From positions 1 through 7,635 of the forward strand of contig WGCB01000488.1 of the NCBI GenBank assembly GCA_015494005.1: a DNA stretch of 7,635 nucleotides, given 5' to 3'. Shown here in pieces: positions 1-6,053 of the stretch (positions are counted from its first letter, which is position 1; every line of letters begins with the position of its first letter). Origin of the DNA: Caldilineaceae bacterium. GTDB lineage: Bacteria > Chloroflexota > Anaerolineae > Caldilineales > Caldilineaceae. Under the pieces are notes generated by a model. It made no database searches. It was not told the DNA's origin and saw only the letters and a list, made by a program, of their open reading frames with translations. The translations under genes and the position numbers were made by a program.

Positions 1-130
1 CCTCTTGCAACGATTCCGCCGGTCCCCGAAAGAAACCTTGGGGACGGTCAAGGAGCGTTTGCAGATGCAAGTCTTCACGGGCGGCTTTCCACCACCGGCT
101 CCACTCAAAGGAAAAGTCCCTCTTTCTCAT
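1..130 (-). CDS. Possible minus-strand gene, N-terminal fragment, unknown function
   Basis: On the minus strand an ATG (complement of 128-130) opens a frame without stops to the window edge, giving 43 codons that begin MRKRDFSFEWSRWWKAARED. A TAG lies immediately upstream in frame, so this ATG is the earliest possible start. The peptide looks protein-like: it has Trp, Phe and alternating charged residues and a plausible helix. The W..A..DL..LL spacing is faintly like the first helix of HEPN-domain proteins, but too little is visible to claim that. No strong Shine-Dalgarno sequence is seen; GGAC lies about 13 bases upstream. The gene would be divergent from the flavoprotein gene, with the tandem repeats between them. 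Plus-strand frames 1, 2 and 3 are also open across much of 1-130, so the coding call is weak. It was chosen because its translation looks the least like noise. Confidence 0.35.
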   Translation of the reverse strand, partial: MRKRDFSFEWSRWWKAAREDLHLQTLLDRPQGFFRGPAESLQE

Positions 131-146
131 CTAACTGCGTAAGTCC

Positions 147-194
147 TGTCACAGAGAAACGATGTCACAAAGAGACGATGTCACAGAGAAACAC
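147..194 (+). repeat. Three tandem copies of a 16-bp unit
   Basis: The units are 147-162 (TGTCACAGAGAAACGA), 163-178 (two mismatches to the first) and 179-194 (the last two bases differ). They lie head to tail without spacers, just before the Shine-Dalgarno sequence of the flavoprotein gene. The unit boundaries create ATG at 162 and 178, giving decoy starts in two frames. The purine-rich unit resembles simple intergenic repeats found in several environmental phyla; that comparison is from memory. Confidence 0.8.
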
Positions 195-200
195 GGAGGA
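195..200 (+). promoter_or_regulatory. Shine-Dalgarno site that sets the flavoprotein start
   Basis: GGAGGA lies 7 bases before the ATG at 208. The in-frame ATG at 178 has only repeat sequence upstream and no such site. Starting at 208 also puts the first beta strand and the FAD glycine motif at the usual distance from the N-terminus, so 208 is preferred. Confidence 0.75.
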
Positions 201-207
201 GAGAGCC

Positions 208-1566
208 ATGGAGAAAACGGAACTGGCCATCGTCGGGGGTGGGCCGGCCGGGGTGACCGCAGCCCTGGAGGCGGCCCGGCACGGCGCGGCGGTGACGCTG
301 ATCAGCGACGGGCCCATCGGCGGGCGGGCCGGATGGCACAGCCTGCTGCCCAGCAAGATCCTGCTCCACGCTGCGGACGAGCACGGCTCCCAGGAGCGGC
401 TCGGGCCCCAGGCCCTGCAGGAGGTGACGGCCCACATCCACCAGGTGGCGGAGCGCTTCAACGGCCAGGAGGCCCAGCTCCTGAAGGAGGCGGGGGTCAC
501 GGTGATCCAGGGCAAGGCTCGCTTCACCGGAGCCCATGAGCTGGCCATCACCCAGGGCGAGGAGAGCCGCTCCCTGGCCTTCGACCAGGTCATCATCGCC
601 ACCGGCTCGGTCCCCATTTTCCCGCCGGGGATGAAGCCGGACGGCAAGCGCATCATCGCCCCCCGCTTCACCAAGCACCTGACCGCCCTGCCCGAGCACA
701 TGATCCTGGTGGGGGGCGGCTTCACCGGCAGTGAGTTCGTCTACGCCTTCGCCGCCCTGGGCGTGAAGGTCACCTGGCTGGTGGACGAGTACGGGGTGCT
801 GCCGGCCTTTGACCCGGAGCTGGGCCAGGCCCTGACCATGCACCTGACCAAGCGCTACGGCGTGGAGATGATCGGCGGCGTGCCCACCCGCTCCCTCCAC
901 GCGGACGAGAGCGGCGTCACCGCGGAGCTGGTGGATGGCCGTCGCTTCCGGGCGGAGCAGGCCTTCGTGGCCATCGGTCGCCGGCCAGATGTAGCCAGCC
1001 TGAACCTGGAGGCCTTGGGGCTGGCGCCGGCTGCGGAAGGGCCGGCCAAGGGCGGCCTGGCGGTGGACGATCACGCCCGCACCGGGGTGGCCCACGTCTT
1101 CGCCGCGGGGGACGTGACCGGGCAGCCCCTGGTGGCCAACAAGGCCCTGGCCCAGGCCTGGACTGCCGCCCGCACGGCCACGGGCCAGCCCACGCCGCCT
1201 CTGAATCCAGAGGCCTGGATCCAGGCGGTCTACACCCGGCCCCAGGTGGCCCAGGTGGGCCTGACCCCGGCCCGGGCCGCAGCCGAGGGGCATCCGGTGA
1301 AGGTGCAGACCATCTCCTACGGCCGGGCATTGAAAGCCCACGCCCTGGACGATCCCCAGGCGGTGGAGGGCTATCTGCGGTTGATCAGCGACGCGGAGAC
1401 GGGCACGGTGAAGGGAGGCATGGCCTTCGGCGAGCAGGCCGCGGCGGTCCTGGCGCCGGTGGTCCTGGCCATCCAGAGCTGCACGCCAGCAGAGATGTTG
1501 GCCTCTCTCTTCCCCGCCTACCCCACCCTGAGTGAGCTGCCCTTCCTGGCCGCCCGCTGGGGGTGA
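208..1566 (+). CDS. FAD/NAD(P)-dependent oxidoreductase of the disulfide reductase superfamily, lacking the redox cysteines
   Basis: The predicted product is a 452-residue cytoplasmic flavoprotein, the usual length for lipoamide dehydrogenase, mercuric reductase and SthA relatives. Visible in order are an N-terminal FAD motif VGGGPAG (9-15), an ATG strand-end motif (131-133), the NAD(P) Rossmann motif GGGFTGSE (169-176), the second FAD motif VFAAGDVTG (297-305), and a C-terminal dimerisation domain from about 333. The family's GGTCxxxGCIPSK motif is here GGRAGWHSLLPSK (38-50), so both cysteines are replaced (Ala41, Leu46). The only Cys is at 425. The C-terminal HPTxSE signature reads YPTLSE (438-443), with Tyr in place of the catalytic His. 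Dithiol chemistry is therefore excluded. From memory, soluble transhydrogenase SthA also lacks the disulfide and has Tyr at the last site, so direct pyridine-nucleotide hydride transfer is a reasonable but unproven role. It appears monocistronic. Confidence 0.88.
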   Translation: MEKTELAIVGGGPAGVTAALEAARHGAAVTLISDGPIGGRAGWHSLLPSKILLHAADEHGSQERLGPQALQEVTAHIHQVAERFNGQEAQLLKEAGVTVIQGKARFTGAHELAITQGEESRSLAFDQVIIATGSVPIFPPGMKPDGKRIIAPRFTKHLTALPEHMILVGGGFTGSEFVYAFAALGVKVTWLVDEYGVLPAFDPELGQALTMHLTKRYGVEMIGGVPTRSLHADESGVTAELVDGRRFRAEQAFVAIGRRPDVASLNLEALGLAPAAEGPAKGGLAVDDHARTGVAHVFAAGDVTGQPLVANKALAQAWTAARTATGQPTPPLNPEAWIQAVYTRPQVAQVGLTPARAAAEGHPVKVQTISYGRALKAHALDDPQAVEGYLRLISDAETGTVKGGMAFGEQAAAVLAPVVLAIQSCTPAEMLASLFPAYPTLSELPFLAARWG

Positions 1567-1740
1567 TGGGCTCACCCGAGCCGCGTCAACTGGTCCAGCG
1601 CGTCATCAGATGCGACATGCCGTGGTCCATGGTTGTGTTGGAGTCGTGTCCCGGTCGGAAGAGCGAGCGCCCTGGGCTGGGGAGAGAACCGGCCCGAGCC
1701 GACATCTGAGGGGCCGACCCCGCGCGGAAAACTGCTGACA

Positions 1741-1771
1741 GTCCCAGCCCAGACCGGAAGTCTGGGTGGAC
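1741..1771. other. Stem-loop with bulges
   Basis: CCCAGAC (1748-1754) pairs perfectly with GTCTGGG (1760-1766) around the loop CGGAA. The stem extends outward through A1746-T1767, C1745-G1768, C1744-G1769, T1742-A1770 and G1741-C1771, with G1747 and C1743 bulged. This makes about 12 base pairs. It sits 11 bases before a second, stronger hairpin. It could be part of a termination region or a palindromic repeat; the function is unknown. Confidence 0.5.
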
Positions 1772-1782
1772 GACCCTCTCAT

Positions 1783-1816
1783 CGACCGGTTCCCGCAACG
1801 CGGCGGGAACCGGTCG
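1783..1816. terminator. Perfect 14-bp stem-loop, possible terminator of the flavoprotein transcript
   Basis: CGACCGGTTCCCGC (1783-1796) is exactly complementary to 1803-1816 around a 6-base loop AACGCG. This is by far the strongest hairpin in the gap and lies about 217 bases after the flavoprotein stop. No T-tract follows (CGTATTTGG), so it is not a textbook intrinsic terminator. Because a perfect inverted repeat works on either strand, it could also be a REP-like element or a DNA-binding site. Confidence 0.4.
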
Positions 1817-1874
1817 CGTATTTGGACCAGGCAGAGTAGATGGGACTGATGGCTTAGGCAATTTCCCCTTTCTT

Positions 1875-1903
1875 TTGACAGGAAAACGTAGAAATGCTAC
1901 CAT
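1875..1903 (+). promoter_or_regulatory. Sigma-70-type promoter of the transporter operon
   Basis: A perfect -35 box TTGACA (1875-1880), a 17-base spacer and a -10 box TACCAT (1898-1903, 4 of 6 to TATAAT) are visible, with the extended -10 dinucleotide TG at 1895-1896. Transcription would start near 1910, leaving a leader of about 300 bases before the ATG at 2210. The local AT content is higher than in the surrounding sequence, which fits a promoter. This is the best promoter match I found in the gap. Confidence 0.6.
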
Positions 1904-1986
1904 GCAGGTTGCTAGCCTCACTGTTTCCCTTTCCACCCATCGCGCCTTTTTGTAAATCCCCCACCATGGGCCGATGGCGAAGGGCG

Positions 1987-2002
1987 GCGAGACCGGTCTC
2001 GC
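1987..2002. promoter_or_regulatory. Perfect 16-bp palindrome, candidate operator
   Basis: GCGAGACCGGTCTCGC is its own reverse complement and has no spacer, the form expected of a binding site for a dimeric repressor. It lies about 77 bases past the predicted transcription start, so a bound regulator would act as a roadblock rather than compete with polymerase. The central ACCGGT also occurs in both arms of the hairpin at 1783-1816. No regulator gene is visible in the window. Confidence 0.4.
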
Positions 2003-2080
2003 GGACGTCGGTCGCTTGTTCCTCGACAGCGCAACTGCTGTTTTTCCATGTCATGCCTCGGGCGTTGATAGCGAACGCAA

Positions 2081-2096
2081 CCCAAGAATGTTTGGG
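2081..2096. promoter_or_regulatory. Weak dyad in the operon leader
   Basis: CCCAA (2081-2085) and TTGGG (2092-2096) form an inverted repeat with a 6-base centre; 12 of 16 positions are symmetric. It could be a small RNA hairpin or a second protein site about 115 bases before the binding-protein start. It is short enough to be chance. Confidence 0.2.
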
Positions 2097-2197
2097 ATGT
2101 GGATAAGGCCTGCTTGTTGTCCCGGATTGCGCACTCACTCCTTTCATCTTCATCAGATTCGTTTTTGTACAGGCAACCACATCCAAAACCCATTCAA

Positions 2198-2205
2198 AAG
2201 GAGGT
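2198..2205 (+). promoter_or_regulatory. Strong Shine-Dalgarno site of the binding-protein gene
   Basis: AAGGAGGT lies 4 bases before the ATG at 2210 and matches the anti-Shine-Dalgarno consensus. It rules out the earlier in-frame ATG at 2099, whose extra 37 residues would sit in front of a lipoprotein signal peptide. A site this strong fits the high level at which binding proteins are usually made relative to their permeases. Confidence 0.85.
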
Positions 2206-2209
2206 AGCC

Positions 2210-4807
2210 ATGCAGAATCACAAACGGTTCTCTTGGACTGTCCTGGCCTGGCTGATTGTAGTGGCCTTGTTCATGGCAGCCTGCCAGCCGTCCGCAGAGC
2301 CCACCCCGACTGCTGCAGCACCGGAAGAGGCTCCTACGGAAGCACCGGCCAAGGCAGAAGAGGCCCCCACAGCGACGCCAGCGCCCGAGCAGCCCACGCC
2401 CACGCCGGAGGAGGCCGCTCCCATGGAAGAGCGCACCGGCGCCTGGGTGGACCGGGTGGTCTTCACCACCCAGCAGGAGGCCAACGCGGCAGTGGCCCAG
2501 CTGCAGGCTGGCGACATCGACATCTACGGCGCTCCTGCCGTCAACGACCCCGAGATTTTCCCCAAGGTGCGGGACGACGAAAACCTGACCTACTTCCAGT
2601 CCTTCGGCTCCTACAACGAGCTGACCTTCAACCCCGCCGAGTTCACCGACGGCCGCCTCAACCCCTTCTCCAACGCCAAGATCCGCGAGGCCATGAACTG
2701 GCTGGTGGATCGCACCTACATCGCCCAGGAGATCTACGGCGGCCTGGCCAAGCCTAAGTTCCTGCCCATCACCTCCGCCTTCCCGGACTATGCCCGCTAC
2801 GTGGACAAGGTGCGGGAGATCGAGGCTAAGTACGCCTACAACCCGGACAAGGCCAAGGAGGTCATCGCCGCGGAGATGGAAGCCATGGGCGCGGAGCTCG
2901 TGGACGGCAAGTGGACCGTGGACGGTGAGCCCGTCACCCTGACCTTCCTCATCCGGGTGGAGGACCGCCGGCGCATGATCGGCGACTACGTGGCCAACCA
3001 GCTGGAGGACATGGGCTTCACCGTGGACCGCCAGTACAAGACCAGCTCCGAGGCTTCTGCCCTCTGGATCCGCACGGACCCGGCCGAGGGTCAGTGGCAC
3101 CTCTACACCGGCGGCTGGATCACCACGGCCATCAGCCGGGATCAGGGTGGCAACTTCAGCTTCTTCTACACCGAGCGCGGCATCCCCGTGCCCCTGTGGC
3201 AGGCCTACAACCCGGATCCCGAGTTCGACGAGGTCTCCCTGAAGCTGGAGAACAACGATTTCACCTCCCTGGAGGAGCGAGGCGAGCTCTTCCGCCGAGC
3301 CATGGAGCTGGCGCCCCAGAACGCCTTCCGGGTCTGGCTGGTGGACACCGTGGGCTTCACCCCGGCCACAGCCAACCTGCAGGTGGCCTATGACCTGGCC
3401 GGTGGCGTGGCCGGTTCCTCCCTGTGGCCCTACACCATCCGCTTCACCGACCAGGACGGCGGCACGGTCCGCTGGGCCCAGCAGCAGGTGCTGGTGGAGC
3501 CCTGGAACCCCATCGCTGGCACCAACTGGATCTACGACACGGACGTGCAGCGGGCGACGGCCGAGTTCGGCACCAACTCGGATCCCTACACCGGCCTGGC
3601 CCTGCCCAACCGCATCGAGCGGGCGGAAGTGGTGGCCCAGACTGGCACCCCCATGGGCAAGACCCTGGACTGGGTGAGCCTGGACTTCCAGGATGAGATC
3701 GTGGTGCCTGACGACGCCTGGGTAGACTGGGACGCTAAGGAGCAGCGCTTCATCACCGCGGCCGAGAAGTACACCGAGACCGTCACCGCCAAGACCAAGG
3801 TCACGGTCTACTATCCCGAGGACCTGTACGATACGGTCAAGTGGCACGATGGCAGCCCCTTCTCCGCCGCGGACGTGGTCATGGCCATGATCATGACCTT
3901 CGACCGGGGCAAGGAGGAGAGCCCCATCTACGACGAGGCCTACGCCCCCAGCCTGGACTCCTTCCTGAGCCACTTCAAGGGCGTGCGCATCGTCTCCACG
4001 GATCCCCTGGTCATCGAGACCTACGACGACACCTTCTCCCTGGATGCGGAGAACAGCGTGACCACCTGGTGGCCCTACTACGATCAGGGCCAGGCCAGCT
4101 GGCATGCCCTGGTTCCGGGCATCCTGGCGGAGGAGAACCAGGAGCTGGCCTTCTCCTCGGACAAGGCCGATGCCTTGGAGGTGGAGTGGATGAGCTACGT
4201 GGCCGGCCCCAGCCTGGAGGTCCTGCAGAAGTATCTGGACCAGGCCGCGGCCGACAACGTCATCCCCTACGCCAACACCCTGGGCGAGTACGTGAGCGCG
4301 GACGAGGCAGCCGCCCGCTACCAGAACCTGGCCAACTTCGTGGAGAAGTGGGGTCACTTCTGGGTGGGCACCGGCCCCTTCATCCTGGAGAGTGTCTCCC
4401 CGGTGGAGGGCTCGGTCACCATCGTGCGCAACCCGGACTACCCGGATCCGGCGACCAAGTGGGCTGGCTTCGGCGAGCCCAAGATCGCCGAGGCTGAGGT
4501 GGATGGCCCGGGCCAGGTGGTGGCAGGCCAGGAGACGGTCTTCGACGTCTTCGTCACCTTCCAGGGCGAGCCCTATCCCGCGGACGAGATCAGCGCTGTG
4601 AAGTACCTGGTCTTCGACGCCACGGGCAGCCTGGTGGACTCGGGCGACGCCGAGCTGGTGGCGGACGGCGAGTACACCGTCACCCTGAGCGGTGATGTCA
4701 CCGGGCAGATGGAGGCCGGTGCGGCCAAGATCGAGGTGGCTGTGTCGCCGCTGCCGGTGAGCATCCCCACCTTCGGTGATCTGGAATTCGTGGTGGTGGC
4801 CCCGTAG
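2210..4807 (+). CDS. ABC transporter substrate-binding lipoprotein, family 5 (Opp/Dpp), circularly permuted domain order
   Basis: This is the extracytoplasmic receptor of an oligopeptide/nickel-class importer; the ligand is unknown and could be a peptide or an oligosaccharide. The product has 865 residues, against about 500-600 for ordinary family 5 proteins. Residues 1-25 form a lipoprotein signal (KR, hydrophobic core, FMAAC, lipidated Cys25). Residues 26-72 are a Pro/Thr/Ala/Glu-rich linker. Residues 75-412 match the family's middle and C-terminal half: LQAGDIDI (98-105) and FSNAKIREAMNWLVDR (153-168). Residues 413-757 match its N-terminal half: PWNPIAGTNWIYD (431-443), WHDGSPFSAADV (545-556), GTGPF (720-724), RNPDYP (740-745). 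In typical members these landmarks run in the opposite block order, so the fold appears rotated, with the break between RNPDY and WVDRVVF. Residues 758-865 look like an Ig-like beta-sandwich. It is the first gene of the operon. Confidence 0.92.
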   Translation: MQNHKRFSWTVLAWLIVVALFMAACQPSAEPTPTAAAPEEAPTEAPAKAEEAPTATPAPEQPTPTPEEAAPMEERTGAWVDRVVFTTQQEANAAVAQLQAGDIDIYGAPAVNDPEIFPKVRDDENLTYFQSFGSYNELTFNPAEFTDGRLNPFSNAKIREAMNWLVDRTYIAQEIYGGLAKPKFLPITSAFPDYARYVDKVREIEAKYAYNPDKAKEVIAAEMEAMGAELVDGKWTVDGEPVTLTFLIRVEDRRRMIGDYVANQLEDMGFTVDRQYKTSSEASALWIRTDPAEGQWHLYTGGWITTAISRDQGGNFSFFYTERGIPVPLWQAYNPDPEFDEVSLKLENNDFTSLEERGELFRRAMELAPQNAFRVWLVDTVGFTPATANLQVAYDLAGGVAGSSLWPYTIRFTDQDGGTVRWAQQQVLVEPWNPIAGTNWIYDTDVQRATAEFGTNSDPYTGLALPNRIERAEVVAQTGTPMGKTLDWVSLDFQDEIVVPDDAWVDWDAKEQRFITAAEKYTETVTAKTKVTVYYPEDLYDTVKWHDGSPFSAADVVMAMIMTFDRGKEESPIYDEAYAPSLDSFLSHFKGVRIVSTDPLVIETYDDTFSLDAENSVTTWWPYYDQGQASWHALVPGILAEENQELAFSSDKADALEVEWMSYVAGPSLEVLQKYLDQAAADNVIPYANTLGEYVSADEAAARYQNLANFVEKWGHFWVGTGPFILESVSPVEGSVTIVRNPDYPDPATKWAGFGEPKIAEAEVDGPGQVVAGQETVFDVFVTFQGEPYPADEISAVKYLVFDATGSLVDSGDAELVADGEYTVTLSGDVTGQMEAGAAKIEVAVSPLPVSIPTFGDLEFVVVAP

Positions 4808-4830
4808 GGGCATCACCCTGAGTCTGTCTT

Positions 4831-4862
4831 GGCGGGCCGGGGAATCCCCTCCCCGGCCCGCC
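4831..4862 (+). terminator. Intercistronic 12-bp GC-rich hairpin after the binding-protein gene
   Basis: GGCGGGCCGGGG (4831-4842) pairs perfectly with 4851-4862; A4843-T4850 adds a thirteenth pair, leaving a 6-base loop. It starts 23 bases after the stop codon. No T-tract follows (GATTCTAACC), so full termination is doubtful. Hairpins at this place in importer operons are known to stabilise the upstream message and reduce read-through into the permease genes; that role is inferred here. Confidence 0.55.
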
Positions 4863-4916
4863 GATTCTAACCAGGCCCTGGCATGACGCCTGGGCCCCTA
4901 GCAACGGACAAAGCCC

Positions 4917-6053
4917 ATGGCAGAGAGCTCACTCACCTTCGACAGCGTGCCGGCGGAAAAGCCAGCACGGGGATCCTCCACCCTGGTCCGGGTGGGCAAG
5001 TACACCCTGGTGCGGGGGATCACCCTCTTCATCACCGTGGTCATCGGCGTCTACCTGACCGTGCTGATCGCCAACATGGGCGGCTACGTGGACGACATCC
5101 GCCGGGGCGAAATCCAGGAACAGGTCTCCATCCGCATCATGAACGACCCGGCCCTGAAGAACCTCCCGGTGGAGGAGCGGCGCAAGCGCATCGCGGAGGA
5201 GGTGGCCCTGGAGGAGCGGCGCCTGGGCCTGGATCAGCCCTTCCTGATCCGCAGTTTCCGCTTCCTGCGCAACGCCTTGACCCTGCATCTGGGCCGGGCT
5301 CAGCTCATGACCAGCGACAGTGGATCCCGCCAGGTCCGGCTGATCATCCTGGAGCGGTTGCCCACCACTCTGCTCCTCTTCGGCACATCGAACTTATTGC
5401 TCTTCTTCATCAGCCTGAGCATCGCCCTGGGCCTCTCCCGCAAGTACGGCAGCCTCATGGACCGTGTCTTCGTGGCCCTTTCCCCCACCTCTGCCGCGCC
5501 CGGATGGTTCTACGGCATCTTTCTCATCCTGGTCTTCGCGGCCCTGCTCCACTGGCTGCCCTTCGGCGGCATGGTGGATGCACCGCCACCCAAGGATCCC
5601 CTGGCCTACCTCCTGAGCGTGGCCAAGCACATGGTCCTGCCGGTGGCCGCATTGCTCCTCAGCGCCATCTTCGTCAGCGTCTACAGCTGGCGCACCTTCT
5701 TCCTCATCTACTCCAGCGAGGACTACGTGGAGATGGCCCGAGCCAAAGGGCTGCCCGACCGCATGGTGGAGCGGCGCTACATCCTGCGGCCCACCTTGCC
5801 CACCATCATCACCAGCTTCGCCCTGACCCTCATCAGCCTCTGGACCGGGGCGCCCATCTTTGAGACCATCTTCAACTGGCCTGGACTGGGCCGCACCCTC
5901 TTCCAGGCCATCGGTCTCTTCGACACGGCGGTGATCGTGGGCTCCACGGTGATCTTCGCCTACCTGCTGGCGGCCACCGTCTTCCTGTTGGACATCATCT
6001 ACGCACTGGTTGACCCCCGGGTTCGCATCGGGGGCAGTGGAGGTCGCTCCTGA
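4917..6053 (+). CDS. ABC transporter permease, DppB/OppB type
   Basis: This 378-residue inner-membrane subunit would form one half of the import channel with the permease encoded next. The first membrane segment (about 34-52) is followed by an extracytoplasmic loop containing a charged stretch (86-103) and the family landmark GLDQPF (104-109). The membrane core starts near 143 (IILERLPTTLLLFG), with further segments at about 152-173, 195-212, 237-258, 296-312 and 337-362. The EAA loop that contacts the ATPase is at about 268-296 (EDYVEMARAKGLPDRMVERR, then LRPTLP), and the family ending IIYALVDPRVR is at 360-370. The ribosome-binding site is weak (ACGGAC, 8 bases before the ATG), unlike that of the binding-protein gene, which fits lower expression. 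The gap of 109 bases to the binding-protein gene holds the hairpin. The C-terminus overlaps the next gene. Confidence 0.93.
   Translation: MAESSLTFDSVPAEKPARGSSTLVRVGKYTLVRGITLFITVVIGVYLTVLIANMGGYVDDIRRGEIQEQVSIRIMNDPALKNLPVEERRKRIAEEVALEERRLGLDQPFLIRSFRFLRNALTLHLGRAQLMTSDSGSRQVRLIILERLPTTLLLFGTSNLLLFFISLSIALGLSRKYGSLMDRVFVALSPTSAAPGWFYGIFLILVFAALLHWLPFGGMVDAPPPKDPLAYLLSVAKHMVLPVAALLLSAIFVSVYSWRTFFLIYSSEDYVEMARAKGLPDRMVERRYILRPTLPTIITSFALTLISLWTGAPIFETIFNWPGLGRTLFQAIGLFDTAVIVGSTVIFAYLLAATVFLLDIIYALVDPRVRIGGSGGRS
6039..6044 (+). promoter_or_regulatory. Ribosome-binding site within the end of the first permease gene, coupled TGATG junction
   Basis: GGAGGT ends 8 bases before the ATG at 6053. 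The stop TGA (6051-6053) and this ATG share one base (TGATG), so translation of the two permeases is probably coupled. This gives the roughly equal amounts needed for a heterodimer. Confidence 0.7.

Larger units (their letters stand above)
1567..2209. other. 643-bp intergenic region with leader of the transporter operon
   Basis: I see no convincing gene in this stretch on either strand; the open frames here lack ribosome-binding sites and recognisable protein character. The first half (1567-1860) is GC-rich and holds a short inverted repeat at the flavoprotein stop codon (GGGTGA 1561-1566 against TCACCC 1572-1577) and two larger stem-loops. The second half has lower GC, starts with a promoter, and would give a leader of about 300 bases before the binding-protein ATG. 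It includes a perfect palindrome and a near-consensus ribosome-binding site. Confidence 0.7.

Noticed and set aside
2..142. Plus-strand frame ending TAA at 140-142, possible tail of an upstream gene
   Set aside because: Its translation (…PPPAPLKGKVPLSHLTA) is low in recognisable character and competes with a better-looking minus-strand frame; not strong enough to list.
178..207. Earlier in-frame ATG that would add 10 residues to the flavoprotein
   Set aside because: It lies in the tandem repeat and has no Shine-Dalgarno site, while the ATG at 208 has GGAGGA at good spacing and fits the family's N-terminus.
181..1575. Very long minus-strand open frames opposite the flavoprotein, binding-protein and permease genes
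   Set aside because: They are shadows caused by high GC: His/Gly/Arg/Gln-rich translations with no motifs, while the plus-strand genes have clear family signatures.
1586..1936. Minus-strand open frame of 116 codons in the gap
   Set aside because: It spans both stem-loops and the promoter, has no ribosome-binding site that I can see, and reads as Arg/Pro/Ser-rich noise.
1974..2207. Plus-strand open frame of 77 codons in the operon leader
   Set aside because: It ends inside the spacer before the next ATG and covers the palindrome; no Shine-Dalgarno site and no protein-like pattern.
2099..2209. In-frame ATG 37 codons upstream of the binding-protein start
   Set aside because: It would place 37 residues in front of the signal peptide and ignore the near-consensus ribosome-binding site at 2198-2205.
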